Below, piece by piece: positions 38,316 through 47,663 of a DNA stretch of 64,000 nt; within the stretch, counting starts at the first letter, position 1, and every line of letters starts with the position of its first letter. The notes under the pieces were generated by a model. It ran no database searches, was not told the origin of the DNA, and saw only the letters and a program-made list of their open reading frames with translations. Position numbers and translations under genes: made by a program. The stretch comes from Pseudomonas deceptionensis (GTDB taxonomy: Bacteria > Pseudomonadota > Gammaproteobacteria > Pseudomonadales > Pseudomonadaceae), in contig NZ_FNUD01000002.1 in the NCBI RefSeq assembly GCF_900106095.1, positions 558,001-622,000 on the forward strand, given 5' to 3'.

Positions 38316-38932
38316 GGGATCAATCCTTGATCATGGGTGCGGTAGGTTCTGGCCATCAGCGTCATGCGTAACTGGCCCCCATCTGCGCCGTTGAGCGGCG
38401 CCAACGAGAAATCATGCAGGGTGACAATGCGCGGCAAACTCGCCAGGGCGCTGACGAAAAGCCCCAGATCGTGATACCCCCCGGCAAGGGTCATCTGCAG
38501 TGGCAATTCGCTATAAAACGGCTGAAGGACTTCGGGCAACCACTGGATATGCTCAATCACCAGACCAGTGGCCATACCCAGCCGCGAAACCTCATCAAGC
38601 AGACCAGGTACCTCGGCCTGAGCAGGCAGTTGCTTGAGCAGCGCGCTGAACGTGGCTTGCAGCTCGCGCATCTGCATCTCGTAGGCATCGAGGTTCGCAA
38701 CCTGTGCGGCCCTGGACTCAAATTCGGCTTTCAGGACGACTTGAGCATCCTGTTGCTGTTGCAGCCGGGCGACCTGCGGCTCAAGCAGCAGTGAGTACCC
38801 CAACACCAGCACCAGGCCCAGCCAGGCCGACGCCATGGCTATTTTGCGCCTTGGCGACCACGTCCCGGGGCTCCCGAAGTCCAGCTCCCGCAGGTCGAAA
38901 CTGCGCACGCTCACCAGCCAGTGTGCGGCCAT
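38312..38932 (-). CDS. pilO: Type IV pilus alignment protein PilO
   Basis: A 206-residue bitopic inner-membrane protein. A short cytosolic segment is followed by one helix (IAMASAWLGLVLVLGYSLLL), a coiled coil (about residues 55-100) and a ferredoxin-like domain. ATG 38932 overlaps the pilN stop; a GTG one codon earlier is also possible. It forms heterodimers with PilN in the periplasm that align the motor with PilQ. Confidence 0.9.
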   Translation of the reverse strand: MAAHWLVSVRSFDLRELDFGSPGTWSPRRKIAMASAWLGLVLVLGYSLLLEPQVARLQQQQDAQVVLKAEFESRAAQVANLDAYEMQMRELQATFSALLKQLPAQAEVPGLLDEVSRLGMATGLVIEHIQWLPEVLQPFYSELPLQMTLAGGYHDLGLFVSALASLPRIVTLHDFSLAPLNGADGGQLRMTLMARTYRTHDQGLIP

Positions 38933-39498
38933 CACAGCTGGCCGCCAGCAGGCGCATGCCGGGCTTCGCGTACCGTCATCTGAAACTGCCGCTCATGCCC
39001 TCCGTCATGGGCAGAAGCAGCTTTGACTTCGTTCAGTTCAGGCGTTTCCAGCCAGTGTGAAGCATCCAGATTGCGCATCAGTTGCGAGACAAGGTTGCCG
39101 CTCTGGGCAACCCCCGTGATCACGATGGTGCCTTCCGTCATTTTCACGTCGGTGAAATACACGCCATCCGGCAAGCTGCGCGCCAATTGCTCCAGAATGA
39201 TCCCGCTGCTCGAACGGCTGCTTTGCAACATATCTATCGTTTGCATGCGCTCAAGCAATTGCTCGCGGCTCACTTTCAACTGGTCGATTTGCTCGGCACG
39301 GCCATCCAGCTGAAACGTGGCACTTCTGATCAGGTCATTGCGCTCCAGCTGGCGCTCTACCAGGGTGTCGATAAACTGGTCAGCAGCAAACAGCCCGCAC
39401 GCTGCAACTGCAGACAGGACGGCCAGCACAATCAAAAAACGTTTGCGTCGCTTTTCACGCAACAACGCGCGCCAGGGCAGCAAATTGATTCTCGCCAT
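38932..39498 (-). CDS. pilN: Type IV pilus alignment protein PilN
   Basis: A 188-residue bitopic protein. The conserved N-terminal INLLPWR (residues 4-10), which binds PilM, is followed by one membrane helix (FLIVLAVLSAVAACGLFAA), a coiled coil, and a ferredoxin-like periplasmic domain (DGVYFTDVKMTEGTIVITGVA). It overlaps pilM by one base and pilO by one. Confidence 0.93.
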   Translation of the reverse strand: MARINLLPWRALLREKRRKRFLIVLAVLSAVAACGLFAADQFIDTLVERQLERNDLIRSATFQLDGRAEQIDQLKVSREQLLERMQTIDMLQSSRSSSGIILEQLARSLPDGVYFTDVKMTEGTIVITGVAQSGNLVSQLMRNLDASHWLETPELNEVKAASAHDGGHERQFQMTVREARHAPAGGQL

Positions 39499-40511
39499 TA
39501 ATCACTCCCCCTCAAGGCCAGACCGCAGGCAGTCAACAGCATCGGAGCATCGCAAAGCAAGGTTTCAGGGGCGAGTGCGGGATTAAGGTCCATGGCTGAA
39601 AAGGGGTTGGCGACGCGCACTGGCGTGCCGAGCCGGGCTTCAACCCACTGACTCAACCCCGGGGTCGTCGCTGCAGCGCCGGCCAACAGGATCATGCCGA
39701 CCACCCCCGCAGCGCCGGACTCGACAAACTGCTCAAGCCCGAGCCCCAGGTGCTGGACGACACTCTCCTCGAAGCCCTGCGCCCCTGCCATGCCTTGCCC
39801 GAACAGCAGCTCGCGGGAGTAGATCACCTGACCCTGGCGCACAATGCTCAGCAAGGTCATATGACTCCCGAAATCGACCACGGCCACTGCCTCTTGCTGC
39901 GAAAGGTCCGGGACCGCTGCCTCAACCCCGCGCGCCAGGGCATGGGCCTGTACCTCCACCACTCGCGGGGTCAGGCCGGCACCGATCAAGACCGAGCGAT
40001 ACCACTCAAGCGCCTCCTGGCGGCACGCCACCATTTGCACCGCAACCTGCCCGGCATGGTTCGATGAGCGGCCCTGAACCTCGAAATCCAGCGCTACATC
40101 TTCAAGCGCATAAGGGACGTATTGCTCTGCTTCAAGCCGTACATGCAACTCAAGATCGGCTTCGCTCAGGCCCGACTCCACTTCAAGTGTTTTACTGATG
40201 AGCAGCTCATCGGGCATCGCTACCACGGCATCGCGCGCCATCACACCCGCTTTTTCCAGCGCCTTGAGCAATACCCGTATGACACTTTCGGCCCCGGAGC
40301 AGGTCAGATCATTCATAAGCCCTGCCGGCAGCGGCTCGATGGCGTAAGCCTGCAGCCTGAACTCACCCTGCGAGCGGCTCAATTCGACGATTTTTATTGC
40401 CTGTGCAGTGATATCGACACCTACGCAACGATGGCGATTTTTGCCAAATAATCCGGGCACCGTAGATTTCCCTAATGCTATCCGTGACTTACGGAGGGTA
40501 AAAAATGACAT
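39498..40511 (-). CDS. pilM: Type IV pilus actin-like protein PilM
   Basis: A 337-residue cytosolic actin-fold protein if it starts at ATG 40511. GTG 40460, preceded by AGGGA at 8 bases and giving VPGLFGKNRHRCVGVDITA, fits better the typical PilM beginning (a short peptide before the GIDI strand) and would give about 320 residues. CVGVDITAQAIKIVELSRS holds the phosphate-1 loop, and VAVVDFGSHMTLLSIV the phosphate-2 loop. It binds the cytosolic tail of PilN and transmits motor state. The gene is divergent from ponA, with about 150 bases between them. Confidence 0.9.
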   Translation of the reverse strand: MSFFTLRKSRIALGKSTVPGLFGKNRHRCVGVDITAQAIKIVELSRSQGEFRLQAYAIEPLPAGLMNDLTCSGAESVIRVLLKALEKAGVMARDAVVAMPDELLISKTLEVESGLSEADLELHVRLEAEQYVPYALEDVALDFEVQGRSSNHAGQVAVQMVACRQEALEWYRSVLIGAGLTPRVVEVQAHALARGVEAAVPDLSQQEAVAVVDFGSHMTLLSIVRQGQVIYSRELLFGQGMAGAQGFEESVVQHLGLGLEQFVESGAAGVVGMILLAGAAATTPGLSQWVEARLGTPVRVANPFSAMDLNPALAPETLLCDAPMLLTACGLALRGSD

Positions 40512-40566
40512 CCGTTCAAAACCTGTTCTGACATGCGGCTCATGACGCCCATGGCCGAAAAATGCT

Positions 40567-40572
40567 TATAAT
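40567..40572 (+). promoter_or_regulatory. Candidate -10 element of ponA
   Basis: A consensus TATAAT lies 91 bases upstream of the ponA start; the -35 region is weak (around ATGACG at 40542). It lies in the divergent pilM-ponA spacer. Confidence 0.4.
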
Positions 40573-40662
40573 GCCGGGCGTTTTTTTCCGTATCGTCGAC
40601 CCGGCGCAACTGCGCACTACCCTGACGTGCAAACCATTTCTTAATCTGGAAATCCAAAAGCC

Positions 40663-43089
40663 TTGATTCGTCTGCTGAAGTTTTTCGGGTGGTCATTCGT
40701 TGCTGTGTTCTGCGGGCTGTTGCTCGTGTTGAGCGGCGCGTTTCTCTATCTTAGTCCTGGCTTGCCGTCCGTAGAGTCGTTGAGAAGCATCCAGTTGCAG
40801 ATTCCTTTGCGGGTCTACACCAGCGACGGAAAGTTGATCGCAGAGTTTGGCGAAATGCGCCGCTCACCGATCAAGTTCGCCGACATTCCCCCCAATTTCA
40901 TCAATGCCCTGCTCTCGGCAGAAGATGACAACTTCGCCAATCATTACGGGGTCGACCCCAGTAGCCTGATGCGTGCCGCTACCCAGTTGGTAAAAAGCGG
41001 ACACATACAATCAGGGGGTAGCACCATCACCATGCAGGTGGCGAAGAACTATTTCCTATCCAGTGAGCGGAGCTTTTCCCGCAAAACCAACGAAATCCTG
41101 TTGGCCCTGGAGATTGAGCGCGAGCTGACCAAGGACGAAATCCTTGAGCTGTATGTGAACAAGATCTACCTGGGCAACCGCGCTTACGGCATTGAGTCCG
41201 CCGCGCAGGTTTACTACGGCAAGTCGATCCGCGACCTCAGCCTGGCGCAGATGGCAATGATCGCCGGCCTGCCCAAGGCGCCTTCGCGCTTTAACCCGCT
41301 GGCCAACGCAGTACGCAGCAAAGAGCGTCGCGACTGGATCCTGGGCCGCATGTACAAGCTGGGCAAAATCGATCAGGCCAGCTATGAAGCGGCCATCGCA
41401 GAGCCCGTCAACGCCAGCTACCACGTACCTACTCCGGAAGTGAGTGCGCCTTACATCGCTGAAATGGCCCGCGCCGAAATGGTCGGGCGCTACGGCAGCG
41501 AGGCTTACACCGAAGGTTTCCGTGTCACCACCACAGTGCCAAGCAACCTTCAGGAGCTGGCCAACACCGCCGTGCATGAAGGCCTGATCGCTTACGACCA
41601 GCGCCATGGCTACCGCGGCCCCGAGTCGCGCTTCCCGGGCAAGACCCTGGCCGTGTGGACTCAAGAGCTCGCCAAGCAGCGCCCGATCAGCGGCCTTGAG
41701 CCCGCGATCGTGACCCAGGTCGACAATAACGGCCTCAACGTACTGACCCGCACCGGCGAGGCTCACGTTTCCTGGAACACCATGAAATGGGCGCGCAAGT
41801 TCCTGAACACCAACAGCATGGGCCCGATGCCCAAGCAGCCTTCCGATGTCGCACAAGTCGGCGACCTGATTCGCGTGCAGCCGCAGACTGATGGCAGTTA
41901 CAAGTTCAGCCAGGTGCCTACGGTGCAAGGTGCACTTGTATCGCTGGACCCGGACAACGGCGCCATTCGTTCGTTGGTAGGGGGCTTCGCATTCGAGCAG
42001 AGCAACTACAACCGTGCGATGCAGGCCAAACGCCAACCCGGCTCGAGCTTCAAGCCTTTCGTTTACAGCGCTGCGCTGGATAACGGCTACACGGCGGCCA
42101 CCCTGGTGAACGACGCGCCGATCGTGTTTGTCGACGAGTATCTGGACAAGGTCTGGCGCCCGAAGAACGACACCAACACCTTCCTCGGCCCGATCCGTGT
42201 CCGTGAAGCGCTCTACAAGTCGCGTAACCTGGTGTCAATCCGCCTGCTTCAAAGCCTGGGCGTGGACCGCACCATCGACTACATCAGCAAATTCGGTTTC
42301 AACAAGGATGACCTGCCGCGCAACCTGTCGCTGGCCTTGGGTACTGCGACCCTGACCCCGATGGAAATTGCCACCGGCTGGAGCGTATTCGCCAACGGCG
42401 GTTACAAGATCACGCCGTATTTGATCGACAAGATCGAAAGCCGCAACGGCGACACCCTGTTCGTGGCCAACCCGCCAAGCGTGCCTAAAAATGCCGCCAA
42501 GGACACGCCACCTGAAGCCGCAGCACTGACCATCGACACCATCAACGCCGCGCCCGGCCTCCCGACGGTGGAAACACAAGCGGTAGCCGAGCGGATTGTC
42601 GACGGACGCACCGCTTACATCCTCACCAGCATGTTGCAGGACGTGATCAAGCTCGGCACCGGCCGCCGCGCACTCGCGCTGGGGCGTACCGATCTGGCAG
42701 GTAAAACCGGTACGACCAACGAATCCAAAGATGCATGGTTCTCCGGCTACAACGCCGATTACGTCACCACCGTGTGGACCGGTTTCGACCAACCCGAAAG
42801 CCTGGGCCGTCGTGAATACGGGGGCACTGTTGCCTTGCCGATCTGGATGACTTACATGGGGGGCGCGCTCAAAGGCAAGCCTGCCCATACACAGCCTGAA
42901 CCCGAAGGCATCCTCAGCTTGCGGATTGACCCCCTGAGCGGCCGTATCGCCTCACCGGGCACCCCTGGCGCCTATTTCGAGCTGTTCAAGAGCGAAGACA
43001 CGCCACCGACCAACAGCGAACTGGGCAACAGCGTCGCCCCGGGCAGCCCGCTGCCGGCCGATGACGGTGCGCCAATCGATCTGTTCTAG
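40663..43089 (+). CDS. ponA: Penicillin-binding protein 1A
   Basis: An 808-residue bifunctional peptidoglycan synthase of class A. A short cytosolic end and one membrane helix (about 7-30) are followed by the glycosyltransferase domain, with Glu in SAEDDNF (about residue 87) and GGSTITMQVAKN. After a linker/OB region the transpeptidase domain carries the SxxK nucleophile in QPGSSFKPF, the SxN motif in YKSRNLVSI, and KTGT in LAGKTGTTNESKD. The start is TTG 40663, as the family N-terminus begins M-(I/R)-R/L-L-L-K-F. Divergent from pilM, as is usual in pseudomonads. Confidence 0.96.
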   Translation: MIRLLKFFGWSFVAVFCGLLLVLSGAFLYLSPGLPSVESLRSIQLQIPLRVYTSDGKLIAEFGEMRRSPIKFADIPPNFINALLSAEDDNFANHYGVDPSSLMRAATQLVKSGHIQSGGSTITMQVAKNYFLSSERSFSRKTNEILLALEIERELTKDEILELYVNKIYLGNRAYGIESAAQVYYGKSIRDLSLAQMAMIAGLPKAPSRFNPLANAVRSKERRDWILGRMYKLGKIDQASYEAAIAEPVNASYHVPTPEVSAPYIAEMARAEMVGRYGSEAYTEGFRVTTTVPSNLQELANTAVHEGLIAYDQRHGYRGPESRFPGKTLAVWTQELAKQRPISGLEPAIVTQVDNNGLNVLTRTGEAHVSWNTMKWARKFLNTNSMGPMPKQPSDVAQVGDLIRVQPQTDGSYKFSQVPTVQGALVSLDPDNGAIRSLVGGFAFEQSNYNRAMQAKRQPGSSFKPFVYSAALDNGYTAATLVNDAPIVFVDEYLDKVWRPKNDTNTFLGPIRVREALYKSRNLVSIRLLQSLGVDRTIDYISKFGFNKDDLPRNLSLALGTATLTPMEIATGWSVFANGGYKITPYLIDKIESRNGDTLFVANPPSVPKNAAKDTPPEAAALTIDTINAAPGLPTVETQAVAERIVDGRTAYILTSMLQDVIKLGTGRRALALGRTDLAGKTGTTNESKDAWFSGYNADYVTTVWTGFDQPESLGRREYGGTVALPIWMTYMGGALKGKPAHTQPEPEGILSLRIDPLSGRIASPGTPGAYFELFKSEDTPPTNSELGNSVAPGSPLPADDGAPIDLF

Positions 43090-43144
43090 TGCGCGGGCGG
43101 CAAGTGAAAAGCGGTAATGCACGTACCGCTTGAGGCTTGCCGCT

Positions 43145-44911
43145 CTACTCACCATACACATCCACTTTGCTGAGACGCTTAGATCTCAGACGGTACAAAT
43201 GCTCGCGGGTCCTCTGGACCTTGGCGAGCTCGCGCATCAACTGGTTGATGGTCTGGGCAACCGGCTTGCCAGGGCGGGTCACCGCCTCGCGATACCGGGT
43301 GCGCAACTGCTGGGATATCTGCTCAAACGCCAGATCTACACACATCACCTCACGTTCGGTCACCCGCGCAGAGCTGGTCTCAAACGCCTCCCGATAGCGC
43401 TGAAGAGTCTCCCGGCAACCTGAGATATACCGCACTTGCGGCGAGTGGCCGGCCGCCTCGAGCAATTGCCCGGGATGCTCGATTGCACGCCTGCACAGCG
43501 CATGCTGGGTAACGGTCTCGCACACCGGTTCCCACAGGATATGCGACTGCTCCCGCGGCCCGGACTCCACCGGCATCAAGTAATGCAGCGTTCCGTGATG
43601 CTGATAAGGCTCACCGGTCAGACGGGTCATGCCCGCAACAAAAAGCGACAACCCAGCTGGCACATTGACGAAGGCCGGGGCCGCCCCAAGGCCAGACACC
43701 GAAGCCCTGACATCCATCCAGCTCCCCGGCATGCTGGGCACCGGATCGTTGTGATCAACCACACGGTGATGCACCAGCGACTCGGCCGCCTTTATAAAAA
43801 CCGCATCCGCTGCGCGAGGGGCGCCATAGGTGTACAGCACGATGTCGTGATTGAAATCCGGCCTGCAACGAAGCATTTGCGCGAGCAACAAAGCGATTGC
43901 CCCGCCCGGGCCATGGCCACTTATCAGCAGTTTTTGCCCCTCGCAAAACCTGTCCAGACAGTCTGTTACAAAACCATAAACCTGCCTGGCCGCCCGGTAA
44001 AAGCCGCGATGCACCCTGCCCTCACCTTCCTCGAAATGTACCTGCTCCATATCGCCTGGCTGCAAGGCATCAAGCATTGTGCCGGTACTGCGCACGGTGA
44101 TCAGGGTGACTTCATCGTTGTAGGTAACAAAGGCCTGGGCACCAGTAGCCTGGGCACCCAACCCATCATCATCGAAAAAATGAATATCGCCCGGGTGCTC
44201 CTGACCCGGGCCACAGGGCACGACTTCCAGTCGCCGGGAGTACGCCACATCGTTAACCAGCAGGGCATCGCAGTGGTCAGTTTTTTGAATGAAGGGGCAA
44301 TCGTTGAAGTCAGCCAGCAACGCCAGCTGGAACAGGTTGAGCGCACAAAACCGCGAGCCCGTTGAAAACATGGGCTGCAAGACCCTCAGAGGGCGGACCT
44401 CCAGCACCGTATGACGATCAGCGGCCAGACCAACCCCAAACCCCATTGGCCGCCCAGTCTCGGTATCCGGCCGGTAATGGCTATCGACCTCAGAAGGCAA
44501 ATGCCCTGCATGCTCGACCAGATGCCTGACCTCGACCTGGTAGTAGTCAATGTCGGTACCGGCGCACGCCGGTTTGGCCCGAGTTCGGGAACCATCTTCA
44601 TGCAGGTAGCGGGTTTGTTCGGCCCTGACCTGCAATTCAGTGATCTCAAGGGGCCGGTAGTGCCTGTCCATTAATCGCGCATAGACCGCATGGCTACGGT
44701 CGTGTGGCTGCCTGAACATCACGACAACCGGCCCGGTAACAGGGCTGCCCGGCCTGCCGACCCCGGCAGCATCCAGATAGCCGCCGCAGGTTTTCCCTTC
44801 CTTATCGACCATTTCATAGGCCAACCCTGCGTAGGGCTCGCCTGCGCCACGTTCGTCAATCAATTGAAAACTGGTCTGGCTGTAGCGGTTCTGGCGGGAA
44901 GATGAGGACAT
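43145..44911 (-). CDS. Class 3 lipase-fold protein lacking the nucleophile serine (T6SS-effector-like)
   Basis: A 588-residue protein without a signal peptide. The N-terminal part (about 10-120: SFQLIDERGAGEPYAGLAYEM, then GPVVVMFRQPHD) resembles the front domains of lipase-family proteins that travel with type VI secretion systems. The C-terminal half is the alpha/beta-hydrolase core: VHRGFYRAARQVYGFV, the elbow LLISGHGPGGAIA, an Asp region DHNDPVPSMPG and a His region YQHHGTLHYL. The elbow reads G332-H-G334-P-G-G337, where active lipases have G-H-S-x-G-G, so residue 334 is Gly instead of Ser. The frame is otherwise intact. ATG 44911 has AGGA upstream. No vgrG or immunity gene is beside it. 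Confidence 0.75.
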   Translation of the reverse strand: MSSSSRQNRYSQTSFQLIDERGAGEPYAGLAYEMVDKEGKTCGGYLDAAGVGRPGSPVTGPVVVMFRQPHDRSHAVYARLMDRHYRPLEITELQVRAEQTRYLHEDGSRTRAKPACAGTDIDYYQVEVRHLVEHAGHLPSEVDSHYRPDTETGRPMGFGVGLAADRHTVLEVRPLRVLQPMFSTGSRFCALNLFQLALLADFNDCPFIQKTDHCDALLVNDVAYSRRLEVVPCGPGQEHPGDIHFFDDDGLGAQATGAQAFVTYNDEVTLITVRSTGTMLDALQPGDMEQVHFEEGEGRVHRGFYRAARQVYGFVTDCLDRFCEGQKLLISGHGPGGAIALLLAQMLRCRPDFNHDIVLYTYGAPRAADAVFIKAAESLVHHRVVDHNDPVPSMPGSWMDVRASVSGLGAAPAFVNVPAGLSLFVAGMTRLTGEPYQHHGTLHYLMPVESGPREQSHILWEPVCETVTQHALCRRAIEHPGQLLEAAGHSPQVRYISGCRETLQRYREAFETSSARVTEREVMCVDLAFEQISQQLRTRYREAVTRPGKPVAQTINQLMRELAKVQRTREHLYRLRSKRLSKVDVYGE

Positions 44912-45072
44912 CCGTGATTCCTGTAGACGCACAGGGCACTCGCCTTAACGCTGCGCCCCAAGAAAAGGGCAGACGCTAACGGAAAGATTAAGGAACGGAT
45001 GTAGGATAATTCCTAGAATCTGCAAGGAATTATCTTGAGTCGATATAGAGCTATTTCGCCTCCCTGCCCAAA

Positions 45073-45108
45073 AACCAAAAAGCCCCGGCGCTTTTCAGCG
45101 CCGGGGCT
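45073..45108 (-). terminator. Terminator of maeB
   Basis: Eleven-base stem AGCCCCGGCGC / GCGCCGGGGCT with a 6-base loop, followed on the - strand by TTTTGGTTTTT. It lies about 20 bases past the maeB stop. Confidence 0.9.
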
Positions 45109-45128
45109 CGGTATGACGCTAAACGGGA

Positions 45129-46397
45129 TTAGCCGTTGAACACGTCATCCACGCTTTTGAGCGGGTAGTTTTTCGGGTATGGCAGGGTTGCAACACCGGT
45201 CTCGATGGCGGCTTTGGCCACTGCATCAGAGATCAGGGTGATCAGGCGCACGTCCATTGGTTTCGGGATGATGTATTCACGACCGAATTCCAGCTTGATG
45301 CCGCCATAAGCGTCACACACTTCTTGTGGCACTGGCAGTTTGGCCAGTTCACGCAAGGCGTTGGCCGCTGCGATTTTCATTTCTTCGTTGATGCGCTTGG
45401 CGCGAACGTCCAGGGCACCACGGAAGATGAACGGGAAGCCCAGTACGTTGTTGACCTGGTTCGGGTAGTCCGAACGGCCAGTGGCCATGATCACGTCGTT
45501 ACGGGTGGCGTGAGCCAGTTCCGGGGAGATTTCCGGGTCCGGGTTGGAGCACGCGAACACGATCGGGTTAGGTGCCATGCGCAGCAGGTTCTCAGCGCTC
45601 AGCAGGTTCGGACCCGACAGGCCAACAAACACGTCTGCGCCTTCCATGGCGTCAGCCAGGGTGCGCTTCTCGGTTGCGTGGGCGAATACCGCCTTGTACT
45701 GGTTCAGATCGTCACGGCCGGAGTGGATCACGCCGGTGCGGTCGATCATGAAGATGTTTTCGATGGTTGCACCCATGCTCACCAGCAATTTCATGCAGGA
45801 GATGGCTGCTGCACCGGCGCCCAGGCAAACGATCTTGGCGTCAGCCAGAGTTTTGCCGGCGATTTCCAGGGCATTGATCATGCCGGCCGCGGTCACGATA
45901 GCGGTGCCGTGCTGGTCATCGTGGAATACAGGAATATCGCACTGCTCGATCAGAGCACGTTCGATCTCAAAGCACTCAGGTGCCTTGATGTCTTCGAGGT
46001 TGATGCCGCCGAAGGTGATGGAGATGCGTTTTACGGTGTCGATGAAAGCCTGTGGGCTCTCGGAATCAACTTCGATGTCGAATACATCGATACCGGCAAA
46101 GCGCTTGAACAACACGCCTTTACCTTCCATTACAGGCTTGGAGGCCAATGGGCCGAGGTTACCCAGGCCCAGAATAGCGGTGCCATCGGAGATCACGGCT
46201 ACCAGGTTGCCCTTGCCAGTGTATTTGTAGGCAAGTTCAGGGTCGCGGGCGATTTCGCGTACTGGTTCGGCTACACCCGGGCTGTAAGCCAGCGCTAGAT
46301 CGCGGGCTGTAGCGGTAGGTTTGGTGAGCTCGACACTCAGTTTCCCTGGACGGGGCTGGGCATGGTATTCGAGAGCGGCGGTTTTCAAATCAGACAT
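45129..46397 (-). CDS. maeB: NADP-type malic enzyme, short form
   Basis: A 422-residue enzyme for oxidative decarboxylation of malate to pyruvate. [19 protein letters not shown] is the malate/metal region, [26 protein letters not shown] carries the catalytic Lys, [11 protein letters not shown] binds metal, and [16 protein letters not shown] is the nucleotide motif. It ends after the NAD(P)-binding domain and lacks the C-terminal phosphotransacetylase-like domain of E. coli MaeB (about 760 residues), as in other short bacterial forms. Start ATG 46397 ([12 protein letters not shown]) fits the family; a frame to 46457 is longer without support. Confidence 0.93.
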   Translation of the reverse strand: MSDLKTAALEYHAQPRPGKLSVELTKPTATARDLALAYSPGVAEPVREIARDPELAYKYTGKGNLVAVISDGTAILGLGNLGPLASKPVMEGKGVLFKRFAGIDVFDIEVDSESPQAFIDTVKRISITFGGINLEDIKAPECFEIERALIEQCDIPVFHDDQHGTAIVTAAGMINALEIAGKTLADAKIVCLGAGAAAISCMKLLVSMGATIENIFMIDRTGVIHSGRDDLNQYKAVFAHATEKRTLADAMEGADVFVGLSGPNLLSAENLLRMAPNPIVFACSNPDPEISPELAHATRNDVIMATGRSDYPNQVNNVLGFPFIFRGALDVRAKRINEEMKIAAANALRELAKLPVPQEVCDAYGGIKLEFGREYIIPKPMDVRLITLISDAVAKAAIETGVATLPYPKNYPLKSVDDVFNG

Positions 46398-46561
46398 GTG
46401 GGCATTCCGCTTTTTTGCTGTTGGACAGACGAATCGCCGAGCATACGCGTGTCGCAAAGTCCCGACAAGACTGACCAGTCAGCAGTGTCAAGGGCTTTGC
46501 CTTACGACTTTGGGCCAAGAGCCGCGCCCCACAAGGGTTATAGTGTTCACAATCTATATTT

Positions 46562-46579
46562 AAAATTGTCTACAATTTT
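46562..46579. promoter_or_regulatory. Perfect AT-rich palindrome between the nuclease and maeB
   Basis: AAAATTGT-CT-ACAATTTT, two exact 8-base arms, ends at the stop codon of the nuclease gene and lies about 165 bases upstream of maeB. It resembles GntR-type operator half-sites (TTGT..ACAA) but could also be a weak terminator. The rest of the gap to 46397 shows no gene. Confidence 0.4.
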
Positions 46580-47406
46580 TAATGCGCCGGGGCTTTTAAC
46601 ATCCCCTGATGCGTCAAAGACAACATCCAGCGTGCCTGGCCTGCATTCAACCCCCCTCGTTTTGAGCGGTCCAGCACCCAGCCTCTGGCCTCTACCTGCG
46701 CGCCCTGCAAATTCTCGAGGGTTTTCTGATCGAAATTGGCCAGTTGATTGGGTGCAATGTGCAACACCAAGCCGCCCTGCAGATCGATCCAGAGGCCGCC
46801 GCGATTACGTTGCACCTGGCTGACCTTGCCACCCACCAGAGCGAAGCCTGAACGGGTAATTTGCTGCGGCGCCAGCACGGGCGATTGCCGCCAAAGCCCC
46901 AGGCCGGCCATCCGGGCGCTGCGCTCGGCGGCTTGCTGGCAGTCGATCAGTTCGACATTCGGTGCTATCGCGACCTGATACCCCAGGCCGTCTGCCAGCA
47001 AGCGGGCTTCAAGATTGCTGCCATCGGCGCCAAACACATGGGCCAGGGTGCGCCCGTAACGGTCCTGTGGCTGCTTGCCCACAAGCAAGCCGACACGACC
47101 GTCACTGCGCGTCACCAGCTCTTGCAGGCGTTTGCGCGCGGCATCGGCAAAGGGCTCGGCGGACTGGCCTTTTTTGCCTGTCTCCGGCGCGTTGAGGCCG
47201 ATCAGGCGCACGCTGCGTCCATCCTTGAGCCGTAGCGTGTCGCCATCGGACACACGCTCCACCCAAGCGTACGTCAGCGCACCTGGCGCAGGGCAAAGCG
47301 GCGCGGCCGACGCGCTTGCCAACCAAATCGCAGGCATAAAAAAGGCGCCCGCAAGGGACGCCTTTTTCAATAACCTGACCAGACCAAAAAGGCTGCTCAA
47401 GGTCAT
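46579..47406 (-). CDS. Secreted thermonuclease-family protein (SNase-like)
   Basis: A 275-residue protein with a signal peptide (hydrophobic stretch about 17-34, cleavage near ASA-AP). The SNase-like OB-fold domain spans about 43-165: VERVSDGDTLRLKDGRSVRLIGL has the first Asp pair, NAPETGKKG the catalytic Glu region, and DRYGRTLAHVF the catalytic Arg. A C-terminal domain of about 90 residues follows (GLWIDLQGGLVLHIAPNQL). ATG 47406 follows rpmE by 5 bases. Codons 14-23 coincide with the rpmE terminator hairpin; an alternative start is ATG 47337, just after it, giving a very short signal peptide. Likely role: nucleic-acid degradation outside the cytoplasm. Confidence 0.85.
   Translation of the reverse strand: MTLSSLFGLVRLLKKASLAGAFFMPAIWLASASAAPLCPAPGALTYAWVERVSDGDTLRLKDGRSVRLIGLNAPETGKKGQSAEPFADAARKRLQELVTRSDGRVGLLVGKQPQDRYGRTLAHVFGADGSNLEARLLADGLGYQVAIAPNVELIDCQQAAERSARMAGLGLWRQSPVLAPQQITRSGFALVGGKVSQVQRNRGGLWIDLQGGLVLHIAPNQLANFDQKTLENLQGAQVEARGWVLDRSKRGGLNAGQARWMLSLTHQGMLKAPAH
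47338..47362 (-). terminator. rpmE terminator inside the nuclease coding sequence
   Basis: On the - strand GGCGTCCC-TTGC-GGGCGCC-TTTTTT: a 7-pair stem with one bulged T and a run of six T, 50 bases after the rpmE stop. It is translated as K-K-A-S-L-A-G-A-F-F in the nuclease leader. Confidence 0.8.
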
Positions 47407-47411
47407 CAGCC

Positions 47412-47663
47412 TTACTCGGCTGCTTTTTCTGCTTCTGCTGCTGGAGCTGCTGCTTTAGCGCCGAAAGCACCAAAACGAGTCTTGAAGCGATCAACACGAC
47501 CGCCAATGTCCAGAGTCTTCTGCTTACCGGTGTAGAACGGGTGGCACTCGTTGCATACGTCAGTGCCCAGTGGCTTGCACAGGTTCGAACGAGTTTCGAA
47601 CTTGTTGCCGCAGCTGCAAGTTACCAGGATTGTTTCGTACGCTGGATGGATATCGGCTTTCAT
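47412..47663 (-). CDS. rpmE: 50S ribosomal protein L31 (zinc-binding type)
   Basis: An 83-residue L31. The zinc ligands Cys16, Cys18, Cys37 and Cys40 are all present (TCSCGN and [11 protein letters not shown]), so it is the zinc form and not the zinc-independent paralogue. An Ala/Glu-rich tail after residue 68 is common in Pseudomonas. It is divergent from priA, with about 218 bases of non-coding spacer that hold both promoters, and it is followed by a terminator that lies inside the next gene. Confidence 0.97.
   Translation of the reverse strand: MKADIHPAYETILVTCSCGNKFETRSNLCKPLGTDVCNECHPFYTGKQKTLDIGGRVDRFKTRFGAFGAKAAAPAAEAEKAAE

Noticed and set aside
45129..46397. maeB as a truncated gene because it lacks the phosphotransacetylase domain
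   Set aside because: Short malic enzymes of this length are common in pseudomonads, and the frame ends cleanly before a strong terminator.
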